From Gonium pectorale (taxonomy: Eukaryota; Chlorophyta; Chlorophyceae; Chlamydomonadales; Volvocaceae), in assembly GCA_001584585.1 (NCBI GenBank), contig LSYV01000061.1:523681-566695 (forward strand): 43,015 bases of DNA, in the 5' to 3' direction. Below the pieces are notes generated by a model. It was given only the letters and a program-made list of their open reading frames with translations. It searched no databases and was not told where the DNA came from. Shown piece after piece: positions 19,808 through 31,196 of this stretch (the stretch's first letter is position 1; each line of letters opens with the position of its first letter). Both the position numbers and the translations under genes were made by a program.

Positions 19808-21826
19808 CTAGGCAGTCACCCCGCCGCCCTGCCCGCCGTTCGGGCTGCCACCCTCACCGGCCCGCCCAGGTAGCGCCAGCGCCGCCGCGGGCGATGGGCC
19901 GGCCGCCCCCCCGGCCGCCTCAGGCTGTTCCCCAACTTCGCCCCCGGCCCCGGCTCCGCCGGCGCTCGTGCCAGTGGTGGGGACGGTGTAACTGCCATAT
20001 TCGTCACCGTTCACGGAGTATTGGAAGGCCGCCAGGAGCTGGAGCTCTTCCGTCCACACGGCCCCACCAGCCGCGGCGTCCGCGCCGCCGCCGCCGCTCG
20101 CGCCGAGGCTTCCATAACGGTCGCTGGTGCCATCGCTGCCGCCACTGCCACCACCGCCGTCGCTGCCGTCGCGGCCCTCGCCTGGGGCAGCCGCCGCGCC
20201 GCCTCCTGGCGAGCTATCGTCGGCGGGGCCGCCCGTGTAGAACCGAGTGTAGCCGTCGTCGTCGACGCCCTCAACATTGTCCTGCGCATTAGCGCCCGTG
20301 AGCGCCGCCGCCGTCGCCACCGCCACCCACGAGCCCTCCGCCGGCGAACCAGCCGCCGCCGTCGCCACCGAGCCCTCTCCGGCGGCTCGGTCCAATTCAG
20401 GCGCGACGTCTAAGCTGTCCCACATGCCGTACATGAAGGAAAAGTAATCGTCGTACACATCGTGCCGTCGTGCACAGTCAGCGCCGTCATCCACGCCGCT
20501 GTCAAGGGGTGCTGTCACTGCCGCCGCCGCCGCCGCCGCGCCTTGCACCGCCGCCGCCCCCTCCGCTCCCACGGGTGCGCCCATCTCGGATACGGCGTCA
20601 GTCGCTGCCTCCGCCGCTGCCGGCGCCGACGACGGCGACGGCAAGCCAGCCCCGGCGGCGGCGGCGTGCTCCCGCCCGTCTACGCCGTACACCTCGTCCC
20701 AAACGCCGTACACGTAGTCCATGTACATGTCGTACACATCCGCCTGTGCAACTTCGTCGGAAGCAGCCGCCTCCGTGTCTGCTAGCGCGGCGGCGGTAGA
20801 GCCACTGCCGGCCTCGTCGCCTCCTCCGGCAACCTCGGTAGCAGGAGCGACCTCCGGGGCGTCACCGTTGGCGAGAGCCTCTAGGTACGTGTCCCAATCG
20901 CGCCACGCGTAGTCCAGGTCAGTCAAGTCAACAAACGGCTCTGCGCCGTCTCGGTCGCCCTCGCCGTCACTGCCAGCGCCGCCTGCAGCCGTGGAGCCGG
21001 CTGTGGAGCCGGCCGCGGCGGCGGCGTCGGCGGAATCCGGCTCCGGAACCAGATCCACGGCGTCGTAGTCGACGTAGTCGACATACAAGGCCTCCCGCTC
21101 CAGGTCCCATGAGCCAAAGTCGTACGAGTCGCGGGCGCTGCCGCTAAGGGGGCGCTGAGAGGCTGCGGCAGCATCAGTAACGGCGTCGGCGCCGGCGCTA
21201 TCCCTGCTCGATCCTGGCCCTGCAGTGGCGGTGGTGGCGGCGGTACCGGCAGCGCCTCCGGCGTCACCGCCAGTGGGCAGCGGCGAGGCGGCTGTGACGT
21301 CCCGCGCACCGCCCGCCGCCACCGTCGGCTGTGCCAAGCGAATCTGATGACGCTGCGTCGTTGAGAGCTTGTGCCCGCCCAAATGCCCGTGCAGACTGTC
21401 TATCATTCCAAGCAGCTTCCGGCCCGGTGAGCTGCTCCAGAGGCTCCAAGCGCTGCCGCCTCCCGTCTGCTCGTCCATGCGATGGCCGTTGGGACTGCCG
21501 CCGACCAAAAGCTTGCCCTCTCCCAGGCGGCGACTCATGTGGCTGTTTATGCGTCGTACACCGGTCTGCGATGAGAAGATCTTTTCGAAGTCCAGGTAGT
21601 CTTGAGGAATCTCCTCTAGGTCATCAGCATGGGAGTGGTGTTGCGACATGGATAGAATCGCACGGCTCGCGGCAGTTAGGATTATCAGTGAAGCTGCCAT
21701 TAGGACGATGAGGAAAGGAGGCGGCAGGCTTGATTGCCTGTTCGACGACGGAGCCGGCCTGAGCATGGGCGTGGTTGGAGCACGCCTGGCTGCGATGCGG
21801 CCCCGCAATATACTAATACCAAGCAT
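19808..21826 (-). CDS. Unknown 672-aa signal-anchored acidic protein with repeated Tyr/Trp motifs, intronless
   Basis: One uninterrupted frame of 672 aa, unusual among its intron-rich neighbours. A basic, Arg-rich N-terminus precedes one hydrophobic segment (about residues 36-58, PFLIVLMAASLIILTAASRA), suggesting a type II signal anchor or an uncleaved targeting signal. The rest is Ala/Gly/Ser/Asp-rich and probably disordered, but is punctuated by acidic aromatic motifs: SYDFGSWDLEREALYVDYVD (about 234), DLDYAWRDWDTYLEAL (about 300), DVYDMYMDYVYGVWDEVYGV (about 362) and DVYDDYFSFMYGMWDSLDV (about 454). The last two share DVYDxYxxxxYGxWD. I know no matching family. Third-position GC is high, as in the real genes nearby, which supports coding. 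The start is the first ATG of the frame; an ATG inside the hydrophobic segment is a less likely alternative. Confidence 0.75.
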   Translation of the reverse strand: MLGISILRGRIAARRAPTTPMLRPAPSSNRQSSLPPPFLIVLMAASLIILTAASRAILSMSQHHSHADDLEEIPQDYLDFEKIFSSQTGVRRINSHMSRRLGEGKLLVGGSPNGHRMDEQTGGGSAWSLWSSSPGRKLLGMIDSLHGHLGGHKLSTTQRHQIRLAQPTVAAGGARDVTAASPLPTGGDAGGAAGTAATTATAGPGSSRDSAGADAVTDAAAASQRPLSGSARDSYDFGSWDLEREALYVDYVDYDAVDLVPEPDSADAAAAAGSTAGSTAAGGAGSDGEGDRDGAEPFVDLTDLDYAWRDWDTYLEALANGDAPEVAPATEVAGGGDEAGSGSTAAALADTEAAASDEVAQADVYDMYMDYVYGVWDEVYGVDGREHAAAAGAGLPSPSSAPAAAEAATDAVSEMGAPVGAEGAAAVQGAAAAAAAVTAPLDSGVDDGADCARRHDVYDDYFSFMYGMWDSLDVAPELDRAAGEGSVATAAAGSPAEGSWVAVATAAALTGANAQDNVEGVDDDGYTRFYTGGPADDSSPGGGAAAAPGEGRDGSDGGGGSGGSDGTSDRYGSLGASGGGGADAAAGGAVWTEELQLLAAFQYSVNGDEYGSYTVPTTGTSAGGAGAGGEVGEQPEAAGGAAGPSPAAALALPGRAGEGGSPNGGQGGGVTA

Positions 21827-23114
21827 GCAAATTTAATGGAATGGTATGTATAGCTTGTATCGATTACATGCGTTCCGAACGGCCAAGTCAATGCCGCACT
21901 GCGCACACAAGAAGAGTCTCTACTGATCGCTATAATGACATTATAATGTACACACTAGATTATGCGCCTGGAAATCGGGCTGCAAGCAGCCGAACCGTCC
22001 AAGAGCAACTGTGCAACCGAAACGGCGGACGAGCCGACAGCCGACGACGCGACATGCCTTGCTCGCCGCGCATCGAGCAGCTCCATTGCGGCCCCTCATG
22101 CAATATTGCATACTGGATTGGAGTTTTGGTACAGATATGTAACACACCTTTTTGGAGGGAAGGAGCATAATGGCCTGACGCGACTGACGCCATCGCCCGC
22201 AGCCCGCGTGGCCGTCGCGCTGGATGAAAAAAGAGAAATCTGCCCGCGCTAAGGGCATCGCGGCCAGCACGTACGCGGCCCCACTGTCAGCAGCATGCGA
22301 CCAGTAAGCAAAGTCACTCCTCCTACAGCGCTGCAACAAGCAAGGCCCACATCCCATACACAGGCGTGACGGGAGATCCGGCTGCAGAGTCTCTTTTGAG
22401 CACCACATCGCAACTGTTGAACACCTCACAGCACGGACAGCCACAAACAACGTTCAAAACCCAAGCTCAAGCCCAACAGCACTTCATACTCAGAAGTGTC
22501 GTTCGCGTGCAGTGGGCAGCTGCGTCCTCAACTATCTGCAGCCTGCTAACACGCCTTTTTGGGTCGGGTCAATGCACTGCCGCACAGCGCGGGCAACTGT
22601 CATGCCCGATGCGGGTTCTACTTGAGAGTGCAGAGTGCAGAACACAATCCCCGTACATGTGAATCGTACATAACATACAGGTAGATCCCCCTGTACGATC
22701 CCCTGGTTCAACCGACAGGTAACTCGCAACTGGCGAATGAGCAGCTGTGCCCAGGGCTCCCCTGGCTGTGCCCGTGTATGTATGCTGTACAAGAGTGTAA
22801 CGCCTGATGCAATGCCGCCAAGCCTTCGCTCAGGCCAAGCCAGGTGTTGCCCTGGCAAACGAGCCTGAGGGGTTGGGGCTCACAGAGCTGCGCCTGCTCC
22901 AGAGCCACAACGATGACCGTCCCTTCCCCGCAACTCGACACAAACGCCACCCTACCGGTGCCCGCCCACCCCTCCTCGTCACCATCCCGCCTCTGCTGAC
23001 CGCTGTTACGTCAATATGGGCCAAAAGATGCAAGGAAAGCAGAACCAACCACAACTGAACGGTGTTTTAAGTAACCAACAACCAAATAAAGCGACCAGAC
23101 ACCGGCGCGCGCGC
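21827..23114. other. 1.3-kb intergenic stretch: upstream region of the 672-aa gene and 3' UTR of the next minus-strand gene
   Basis: No convincing gene. It is less GC-rich than the rest of the window. A 96-codon plus-strand frame (21962-22252) and a 169-codon minus-strand frame (21941-22450) overlap each other and show no supporting features. No minus-strand TGTAA was found between 21870 and 23114 for the gene ending at 23115. Confidence 0.5.
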
Positions 23115-26100
23115 TCACTTGGAGCCCAGGGCCCAGTTGTACCCGGTGACGAGGGCGACGGCGGTCAGGAGCCCAACGTAGCCGTAAGTGGCGCCCACGG
23201 GCATGGCCAGGCCGGTCTGCAGCGGGCGGCGGGGGGCGGCTAACGGAATGGGGGGAGGGCTGAGGGGAGCCGTGCATGTCTGCTACTGTGTGCGAGTGCA
23301 GCTGTGATACATGTCACCTTGATACATGACAACAAAAGCTTGATGCCGGTACACGGCAACAAGGGTTGGATGCGCCTGGCGTACGTGCCCCCTGGCCCCG
23401 AGCACTGGACGGCGCGACCGTGGGACTCCGCGCAGAACGGCATGGCCGTGAACGAATGATGGTTCAGGTGCGGGTAGCGCGGGTAGCGGCTAGGAGACCC
23501 CATACCCCAACAAAGCAAACGCCCCGTTCCACAGATGCCACCGAGCTGCGCTCACGGCGCAGGCTGCGCATCCGAATCCCAACAACAAAGCTCCTGCCTA
23601 TCTTGCATACAAACGCCGAGAGGCGCTGTACTACAACGCGCGCGAGAGCTGCCAAGCTGCAACTACCAAAGGCGACCCCGAGCCCGCTTTTTTCGTCGCC
23701 CAACTTCCCCTAGTCCCTCACCACCAGGCCGTACAGCAGCAGCAGCGCGCTGATGCCCGAGTAGGTTGCGAGCGAGGCGTTCAGCGACCGGTATAGCGGG
23801 GAGGCTGGGGCGGCGGGAGGGAGGGGGCACGGGGCCAAACGTCAACAAGTTAGCTCCAGGCACCCGTCAAAGCCTGTGCGGCCATCGGTAGACTAGATAG
23901 TCCGAAGGCCAACTCCCTGTACAGCGGGGAGACTGCAGTGGAGGGCGTGGGGGAGGGAGGGAGGGGGCAGGGGGCGCGAGGGTCGGATGCACGGGCAACC
24001 ATGGGGACGATGGGAGGGCAGGCGGGCCGAGGGCTGTGGCAGCTCGCCAAGGTGCTCCCGGCAAAACGCGGCAGCGAATGCAGCACAGCGGCGCAGGCCA
24101 GCGGCGGTGACGCAGCCGCGGCAACCCCATGCCCCGCGAAGAGCCGACACCGGCTGTTCATGCGCGGCGTCATGTCTCTGCGGGTCGTAAACTCCCTGCT
24201 CCCGACCCTGCTGCTTGATTCCTCCCACGCCGGCGCAGCGGCCTTGCACCAGCCCTGCACCCCTGTCGCAGCTCTCCGCATGAGACTCTCCAACGCGCGA
24301 CACGCGGCGACACGCGGCCCGACGCCACACGCAACCCCGAGAGACGCGCTGCGCGCGTGTCGCAGCAGCCCGACCCACTCTGTCGGCCCTGGTCCGCCGC
24401 CTGCTTGACGGTGAAGAGCACGATGGCGTTGGCGAGCGCGGCGGCGCCCGTGATGCGGCAGGCGAACACGTGCACCGAGTCCTGCGAGAGCCAGGGCCGG
24501 GGTCAGGGCCGGGGTCAGGGCAGGGTAGCGTGCCGGGTTGCCTGCCGAGTTGCCTGCCGGGGTCAGGGCCGGGGTGCGTGCCGGGTCCAGGGTCTGGATG
24601 CGGACAGCGTGGCAGGCGGTCACGAGAGCCGAGTCCGCGGAAGTGACGGGTAACGATGATACGGCGGGGAGGCACACACGAGGCGCTTACGGGTGCGCAT
24701 CGAGCAAGGGCGTGCGCGTGGGCGCAGCCGGCGCGCGGGGTCACGCTCAGCGCCGATCAGCTCGGCACGCAAGCAAGCTGCGTGCCCTGAGCCAGGTGGC
24801 GGGCAGACACGCGCGATGCGATTCCCCGCTTGCGGGCTCAAACGGGTCGAAGGAGGCGCGCGCGCGCACATTGCCCGGCATGCGGTGTGGATCCAGGACG
24901 CTGAGCATGATGTGTGCAGGATGGCAATATGGCCAGGACAGCCACTTCCTATCAGAGCTTCACTGACACTCCCGCGGTGCCCAAACACACGTGGCGTGTG
25001 TCCCAGTAGGCGTGCAGGACTCGCAGTGGCCTCAAAGTGGAAAGCTGACTCGGAACCGGTGGTGAAAGGCACCACCTTTACTCCAGCCTTCGTCGGGATG
25101 CCCGGCAGCAGACAGCGCCGGCCCCGCCACGCCCGGCTTCTGGCGCCATACCGTACGTACCTTCGCCGCATAGAAGATGGCGCAGGGGGTGGTCGGGTCA
25201 GAGGTGAAGAACATGGCGCCCGCGGCTGCGGGCGGCGCGGGACAGAGGGGGGGCCGGAGGCCAGGAAGATGGCTATTCGGACGCCGACGGGGTGAGGTGG
25301 GGGCCGGGTACAGCGACTGGAGCGAGGCGCGCGTGAGAAGAGCAGGCTGTAGGGCCAAAGCAGCGGCTCCTGCGGATGCAATTGACTTCCTCGTGGTGCG
25401 CGGGCGCCAAAAAGGCCTGCACTGACCGGTCCCCCAAAGAACGGAAACCGCTCCTCCACCAATCCCGCTGCCACGCAAACGCAAACACTCCGCGGCCCTT
25501 TGGGGAGCCCACGCGAGAGGCCATGGAGCCCGGCAGGCACAGATACAGACACAGATACACACACGCGGGTGCGCTGCCCCCCCCCCTGCATGTACAACGC
25601 GCGCAGGTGCCTGGCAGGTAGCGACAGGTACGGCCGCGGGCCGCCCCGTACCGGAGGCCCCGCCCGCCCGCCCGCCCGCCCCACCGTATGCAAGCACGAC
25701 CGCATACATGACGAGAGACCCGTACCGATCATGGTGGCGGTGAGCACCGAGTAGGCGGCGGACGTCAGGTTGGCGGGGCCCAGCAGGCTGATGACGCCCG
25801 CCAGCATGCCCCGGCCGCTGGGGGTCAGCTGGCCGCTCTCCCGGATCTGCGCTTGCAGGCGGGGAGGCGGGGAGCGGCCCGAGTCCGGGGCGGCAGGCAG
25901 GGCGTGAGGGCGGAGTCTGGGATTATGGGGGATGGGGCGGGAGCGCGTCGCAGGCGAGCTGGGTGCTGCCCTGCGACGGCCGTCATCCGGGCGCACCACC
26001 GGCACACCAACACACCTGCCGACGCGACACATGCGAAGCTAGCCCCTTAATAACACGCACTGCGGCCGTGCCCCTCTGGGCGTGCGTTGCGATGCGCCAC

Positions 26101-28721
26101 GCGTTACACCAGACATGCCAGCGTATGCGTCAGCAGCGCGTCGCTTCGCGCCCATCAGCCGTCAGCCGTCACAGCCAGGCGCTCGTGCTCTATCTCCCCA
26201 AGAGCCGCGCACCTTCATGATGGTGAAGGAGGTGGTGAGCGTGGCGAGGCCCGTCAGCCCGCCGACCGTGGCCGCCAGGACCGGGTTCCGGAGCGACACC
26301 GCCTGCGTGCAGACACGAGCGCCGTACTGCCGTACGTAAACCGTGAGGCCTGGCCTCGTGCGCAGCGCCGAGAAAGCCCGTGGCTTGAACCCTGGGGATC
26401 TAACCCTACCTGGAGATGCCCTTATGTGCCAGTGGTACTGTCGACTCTTAACGCCATAAGCTCTCCCAGACCCAGCGAGACCCAGAACGCGCATGGAGTG
26501 ACGGAGGCAAGAACAGCCCACGCGCGCGCTCCGAAGTCGAAACCATGCTCCCGTTCCACGCCGCCACCCACCGCGCATCCATCTATGCCTCCCCTTGTGT
26601 CGCCTGGCCCATGGGACTCCGGGCCGCTACGCACCCACCTGGGACAAGACCACCAGCCCCAGCACCCCGTGCAGCAGGCAGGCCGACACCAGCTGCTTGT
26701 ACACCGGGGACGCCAGGATGCCCGTGTCGGCGGCACGCTGGACCAGGAGAGGGGACGTGGCAACGCAGGAGCAACAACTAGGCTTTGTTGGGTTAACAGT
26801 AGGTTACATTAGGGTCTGGCCAGGGCGGGGTGGAGGCCAGGTGGGGATCGCATGTCCATTACGTATCCGCGCTGGATCAGAGTTGAGTTCACCATGCGGC
26901 TGCCGGCTTGCGTGCGCCCACTCAAGCGCTGCTGCTGTGTTCGAGTACGCCATTCGCATTCTCAACTTGCTCGAGCATGCCGGCGGTCGACACACCCTCA
27001 CACGCGCACATGCACGCAAACCCTTTATTTTGCTCGCCCGCTACCCGTGTGCTAGCCTTTGTTTACGTGCACGCTGTTTTGCACACATTTTACACACGCG
27101 CACACCTTGATCTGGTGCTTGGACACCAGGGTGGGAATGAGGGCGGCCCCCGCGCCCTGCAGCAGCGCACGGTTAGTCGCCGACAGCGCCGCGCCGCCGA
27201 AGATGAAGGAGCCTGCGGTCGCGAGTGGTGGGAGGCGAACTCGATGGACGCGTGTGCGACGTGTGCATACGGGTCGGGGCGGGGCGAGGCGCGGCGGCCA
27301 ACTCAGGATCGCTCATGCGTCGTAACATGCGTCCGGCTCACCCCAGCACCCCAGCACCCCAGCAGCGCTGCCCTCGCACCCAAGGCGCACCCTTCCCTGC
27401 CCGGCCATCCATCCCTTCCTGTCCCAGCTCCTCCGCTCACAAGGCATACCAGAAGCAGGCGGGCAGGTTCTGCCGCAGGCACCGCCAACGGCTGTAGTTG
27501 TATGGGGCGTGTACGAGACTGCCCTGAGAGCAACCCGCCCTGGCCGGCAAGCACTGATCCGCTCCGGAATGGCTCGGTAAGCCGCCCCGGCCCCCGGCCC
27601 CACTTTCGCCAGACCCGCTAGGGGAAAGCAAGCCGTCTTCGAACAAGCCACGCCCCCAGCGCATAGCGAGGGACCATCCAACCGGCCAGTGGCGGCCATC
27701 GCCCGCCCGCACCCACCGACGGCGCCAGGCGCAAAGATGGCGGCCGCCGCGGCAGCGGCAGTGCCGTACGTCAGGACCGGGAGCAGCATGGTCGCGACGG
27801 CGCCCAGGTTCACCGGCCGCAGGTCTGCGAAGCCGCGGAGGGAGGCAGGGAAGGGAGCGCCGCACGGCAGTCGTGGGAGGGAGGGAGGGAGGGGAGCAAA
27901 GGCGCGCGGGACGCCCGAGAGCTGATAGGGCAATGAGCGCCGTCAGCCGTCTGCTGCGTACGGCCATCGGCACACCAGTGCTGTAGTCACACGAGCGCCA
28001 CCGCGGCCACGCGTCATGTATGGACTCCAACCCGGCTGCGCGACCCTGTAGCTTTCGCTTACTGTACAGCGGCCCGCCGTACCGGTCAGCCAGTGGCGCC
28101 CTGCCGCCATCCGCAGCACCATACGGACCAACAAGAATGCACCGTACCCAACCCGGGCCGTCCCGTCCGGTCCTGCCCTTGTACGTAGGGTACTGCCCGC
28201 GCCCAACCTCCGCGACCTCCGGGCCGCTCGCAGAACTTACTGGCAGCGCTGGCCATGAGAGTGTCGGGGCCCAGGGCTGGGCGCCCGGCGGCGGGCGTGC
28301 CGGCGCCGGTCTGCCGGGTGGGCGACACGGTCGGCTCGTCGATGCTGTCGGGGTTGTTCTCCTTGAAGGCCACAGGCTGAGGGGACAGGGGTGCGTAGGT
28401 GGTCGGGGAATGGCGTGGAGCCAGCGGGTGGAGGCACGGGGCAGGCCGCGGCGGGCAGGAAGACAGGGCCTTGGGCCGACAGCTGCCAGACGCATTCATA
28501 CGCTATGCACAGCCTACTCCGACTCCGGTTGCCTTCAATGGCCCTCTAGGCATCGCTCGCTCGACATGCACATACGAGATGATACCGGTACGGAAAGGCT
28601 CGCGTACCTTGCACGGCCTGCGGCTGAACCTGAGGGTCGTGCGCTGTGGGGCGATGCGGCCGCTGCAGGCTCCCGGACCTGTGGAATTTCCGTTACATAA
28701 CGGGGGTTGGAGGGGAGGCAT
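23115..28721 (-). CDS. Unknown multi-pass membrane protein with a putative plastid transit peptide, 11 exons, about 375 aa
   Basis: Exons in order of translation: 28608-28721, 28241-28376, 27717-27824, 27106-27212, 26639-26737, 26213-26302, 25726-25846, 25161-25225, 24379-24481, 23722-23804, 23115-23216 (TGA). All are GT-AG and in phase. The first exon ends RTTLRFSRRPCK, basic and hydroxylated with no acidic residues, like an algal plastid transit peptide. A Pro/Thr-rich linker follows. The rest consists of about eight to nine hydrophobic helices with small residues, for example VATMLLPVLTYGTAAAAAAA, NPVLAATVGGLTGLATLTTS and GYVGLLTAVALVTGYNWALG. I do not recognise the family; a plastid envelope or thylakoid membrane location is an inference. 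The start codon is uncertain, as the frame stays open upstream to 28883. Confidence 0.78.
23850..23932 (-). pseudogene. Decoy terminal exon in intron 9 of the 375-aa membrane protein gene
   Basis: On the minus strand, cactgcag at its upper edge precedes a frame reading SPLYRELAFGLSSL and ending in TAA. It copies the acceptor edge of real exon 10 (SPLYRSLNAS, 23722-23804), then runs into the family C dispersed repeat. Joined to exon 9 it stays in frame (A + TC gives Ile) and would truncate the protein before its last two helices. No poly(A) signal follows closely, so it may be unused. Confidence 0.6.
23857..23906 (-). repeat. Dispersed repeat family C, copy 2
   Basis: caggcacccgtcaaagcctg and the following gtgcggccatcggtaga, agtccgaa match 7007-7056 with about a dozen differences. 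It supplies the coding end of the decoy exon. Confidence 0.75.
24483..24600. repeat. GGTCAGGGCCGG-type minisatellite in intron 8 of the 375-aa gene
   Basis: Tandem ggtcagggccgg and tgcctgccg(a/g)gt units cover about 115 bases next to the acceptor of exon 9. On the transcribed minus strand the tract is pyrimidine-rich. Confidence 0.75.
25666..25683. repeat. (CCCG)n microsatellite in an intron of the 375-aa gene
   Basis: Four to five cccg units in intron 7 of the minus-strand membrane protein gene, close to the donor of exon 7. Confidence 0.8.
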
Positions 28722-29181
28722 CGGCGCGTGGGCGACGAATACGAAAGGAGGACTCGCAAAAAGGGCAATGTGGCACGCCCAGTCGCCAGTAGAACGTATT
28801 TTTGTTCTCTCGGCGACACCAGGCCTGGCCTGGGCCTGACGCCCTAACCGCTTCCGAGTCCATTTCCGACACGACCGGCGCACCCTTCAGGCGGGCGTCC
28901 GCGCGGCGAGTTGCGGTCATCATTTTGTCGCAGTGGTGAAAGCAGGATTCCTCTTTACCGCTCGGTGTTCCGGTAGGCAGCTGAACTGTGTACCCTGGTA
29001 ACTCCGATGCCCTGTGTGTAACTAACTCAACGACAGCAGCTGCGTCATGTACAAGCCACAACACAACCCCGAAGCGACCGATGGATGACGGCATCTCGTC
29101 CAACGCAGCCGTTAGGGGGAAGTTGGGTGGGCCACACGGGGATGTTGGCATTCAAAGTCGGTGTATTGAACACTGCATAAC
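28722..29181. promoter_or_regulatory. Shared upstream region between the 375-aa membrane protein gene and sulfiredoxin
   Basis: About 460 bases separate the two divergent start codons, so both 5' UTRs and both promoters must fit here. I found no clear TATA box on either strand. The boundary depends on the two proposed starts. Confidence 0.55.
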
Positions 29182-31196
29182 ATGATAATTACACCCGCAT
29201 TTCAAGGGCGAACACTCGCACACGCGAGGACGCGATGCGCTACTGTTGGCGCCAGGCCTGCCCATGTGGGCCGGTGTCGCTGTAAGATAAACGCATTTGG
29301 GCCCGATCAGACGGCGTCTAGCGCTGCTGTCAGCGAAGGTGCGATTTATGCAGCTTCCATTCCTCCAACCATGTACTTGAACCACTCGCCGCTGTGCAGA
29401 ATCATCTACCAGCCCCAGTGCAAAGTACAACTGGACGTTCGACAAGGTCGAGGGTGAGCCCCCGCTTCCAGCTCGCTCGTTCACCACCGCCCCCACACGC
29501 CCATACCCCTTGCACTTGCCGATTTTGAATTGACCTTCCTGCTGTGCCGCTCCCCCTAGCCTCACTGCACAGTCCTCTTTGCGCTGGACCTTGTCGGTTG
29601 AGTCCTGCGTCCAAAGCCCACCCATGCCTTTTGCCCCTGCCACAGCTCCGCGGGACGACGGGCGCATCATCATGGACCTTCCCGTGGCAGCCATCCGCAG
29701 GCCGCTGGGCCGAACGAGAGGGAACGGTGAGCAGCTGCCAGCAGCACCCAGCACAGCAAGCGAGGGGATGGCCTTGGGTGCGGCAGCACCGCCAACACGC
29801 CAGGCTCTTGCCCTTGACGGGGCTGGGCAGAGCGGAGGCCATCAAGGAGGCCGAACATGTTGAGGGGTCATGTCCGGGACCACAGCTGTGTCCGCGTGTA
29901 GCCCCGGACGCACAGAGTATAGGGAAGGGAAGGCGCGTGGCTCCATGGCTCGGTGCCGTGCCGTACCTCCGTACCGGTATGCGCGCAGTGCACACCAGAG
30001 TCGTGCGTCGTCCTGCAATTCCTGCAATCGCTCTGCTCCAGCATCCGGACGCGCTGCCGGCTGAGCGCGCGTTCTCTTGGAGTTCTGTGATGTCCGTGAT
30101 GTCCGCTGATCTCCTGACATACGCAACAACGGATCCCACTGCCCCTCGTCTGTCTGTCTCTCTTCCTCCATCCCCCCTCCCACAGACCAGGACAAAGTGG
30201 CGGCGCTGATGGAGAGCATTCAGCAGATTGGCCTGCAGGAGCCGGTGGGTTAGGTGCCGTTAGGTTGACGGCGGTAGGATGGCAAGAACGTCCGACGATA
30301 CCCGTTGGGCTGTCGCCGTGGATGTGGTGGGGACAGCTGCCGGGGTCTGTCGGGGTTGGCGTCCTGACATCTGGTGTTCATGTTCATGTGGGCCATGGCG
30401 CGAGGCGGCCAGGCTGCCGGTAAGCGAGTGTGCGGATGGACTGCGCAATCGGCGAGCGTGCCAGCGCCGCCTGGGGGTCGAGCTGTGTACGGTGACTGAG
30501 GGCTGTGGGAACATGGCTTCCCTCGGTTTGCCGTGCAGTTTGCCGTGCAGTTTTGGACGAGCTCGGAGACATGCCTCCTGTGCAATGTCGGGCTGCGCAA
30601 ACTACCCAGCGGCAGTGCCGATGCGGACCCCACGCATCCCGTATTCGCCCTTCATGTCGCCGCTCTTGCACGGCTAGCTGGTACGTCTTCCAATCCCCTC
30701 TCCGCACCCGCAATGCAGATCGACGTGCTGGAAGTGGATGGCGTGTACTACGGCTTCTCTGGGTGTCACCGCTACGAGGTACTTTTGGACCGTCTGGAGT
30801 TGACTGGTGCCAGACTGAACCGCCGCCCAACTGACGGGGTTGCACGTGCTACTGTGTATCAGAGATCCGCCCCAACCGTCCACCGCAATGAACCGACCAC
30901 GGCAGATACAGATTACATTCTCCCCCAGAGAGGGGTTGCAGGCCACACGAGCCGATTGGCTCCCGACCGCAGGTCACCGTACTCCAGCGTCTCCACATGC
31001 AGTGCCTAGATGTTGGTGCAACAACCTGGGCGCGATTGTGGCATTTTTTTTTCGGCATGATTGCCGGGTGTATTTTCGCTCACCGTAACCCGCAACGTGC
31101 CCGCACCCGCAGGCGCACCAACGGCTGGGTGTGGAGACCATCCGCTGCCGCGTCCGGAAGGCCACCAAGGCGGTCCTCAAGATGCACATGATGTAA
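29182..31196 (+). CDS. SRX: Sulfiredoxin, probably plastid-targeted, 6 exons, about 164 aa
   Basis: Exons: 29182-29338, 29400-29453, 29646-29726, 30186-30244, 30719-30778, 31113-31196 (TAA), all in phase. Sulfiredoxin uses ATP to reduce the sulfinic acid form of 2-Cys peroxiredoxins, restoring them after hyperoxidation. The core reads IIMDLPVAAIRRPLGRTRGN, DQDKVAALMESIQQIGLQEP, then IDVLEVDGVYYGFSGCHRYE. FSGCHR holds the catalytic Cys, and the end (TIRCRVRKATKAVLKMH) is like plant sulfiredoxins. The first exon, rich in Arg, Ala, Thr and Ser (RTLAHARTRCATVGARPAHV), fits a plastid transit peptide. Exons 3-6 are firm. Exon 1 and the 61-base intron 1 are inferred from phase and donor/acceptor choice. 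Intron 5 carries a T-run near 31045. Confidence 0.93.

Noticed and set aside
19894..20799. Overlapping plus-strand Arg/Pro-rich frames
   Set aside because: They are the antisense of the 672-aa gene's Ala/Gly/Ser codons.
21962..22252. 96-codon plus-strand frame in the intergenic region
   Set aside because: No conserved feature, overlaps another random frame, and no codon bias like the real genes.
24620..26032. 470-codon minus-strand frame
   Set aside because: It runs through introns and only partly contains real exons 7 and 8 in differing frames; the spliced model explains the conserved parts.
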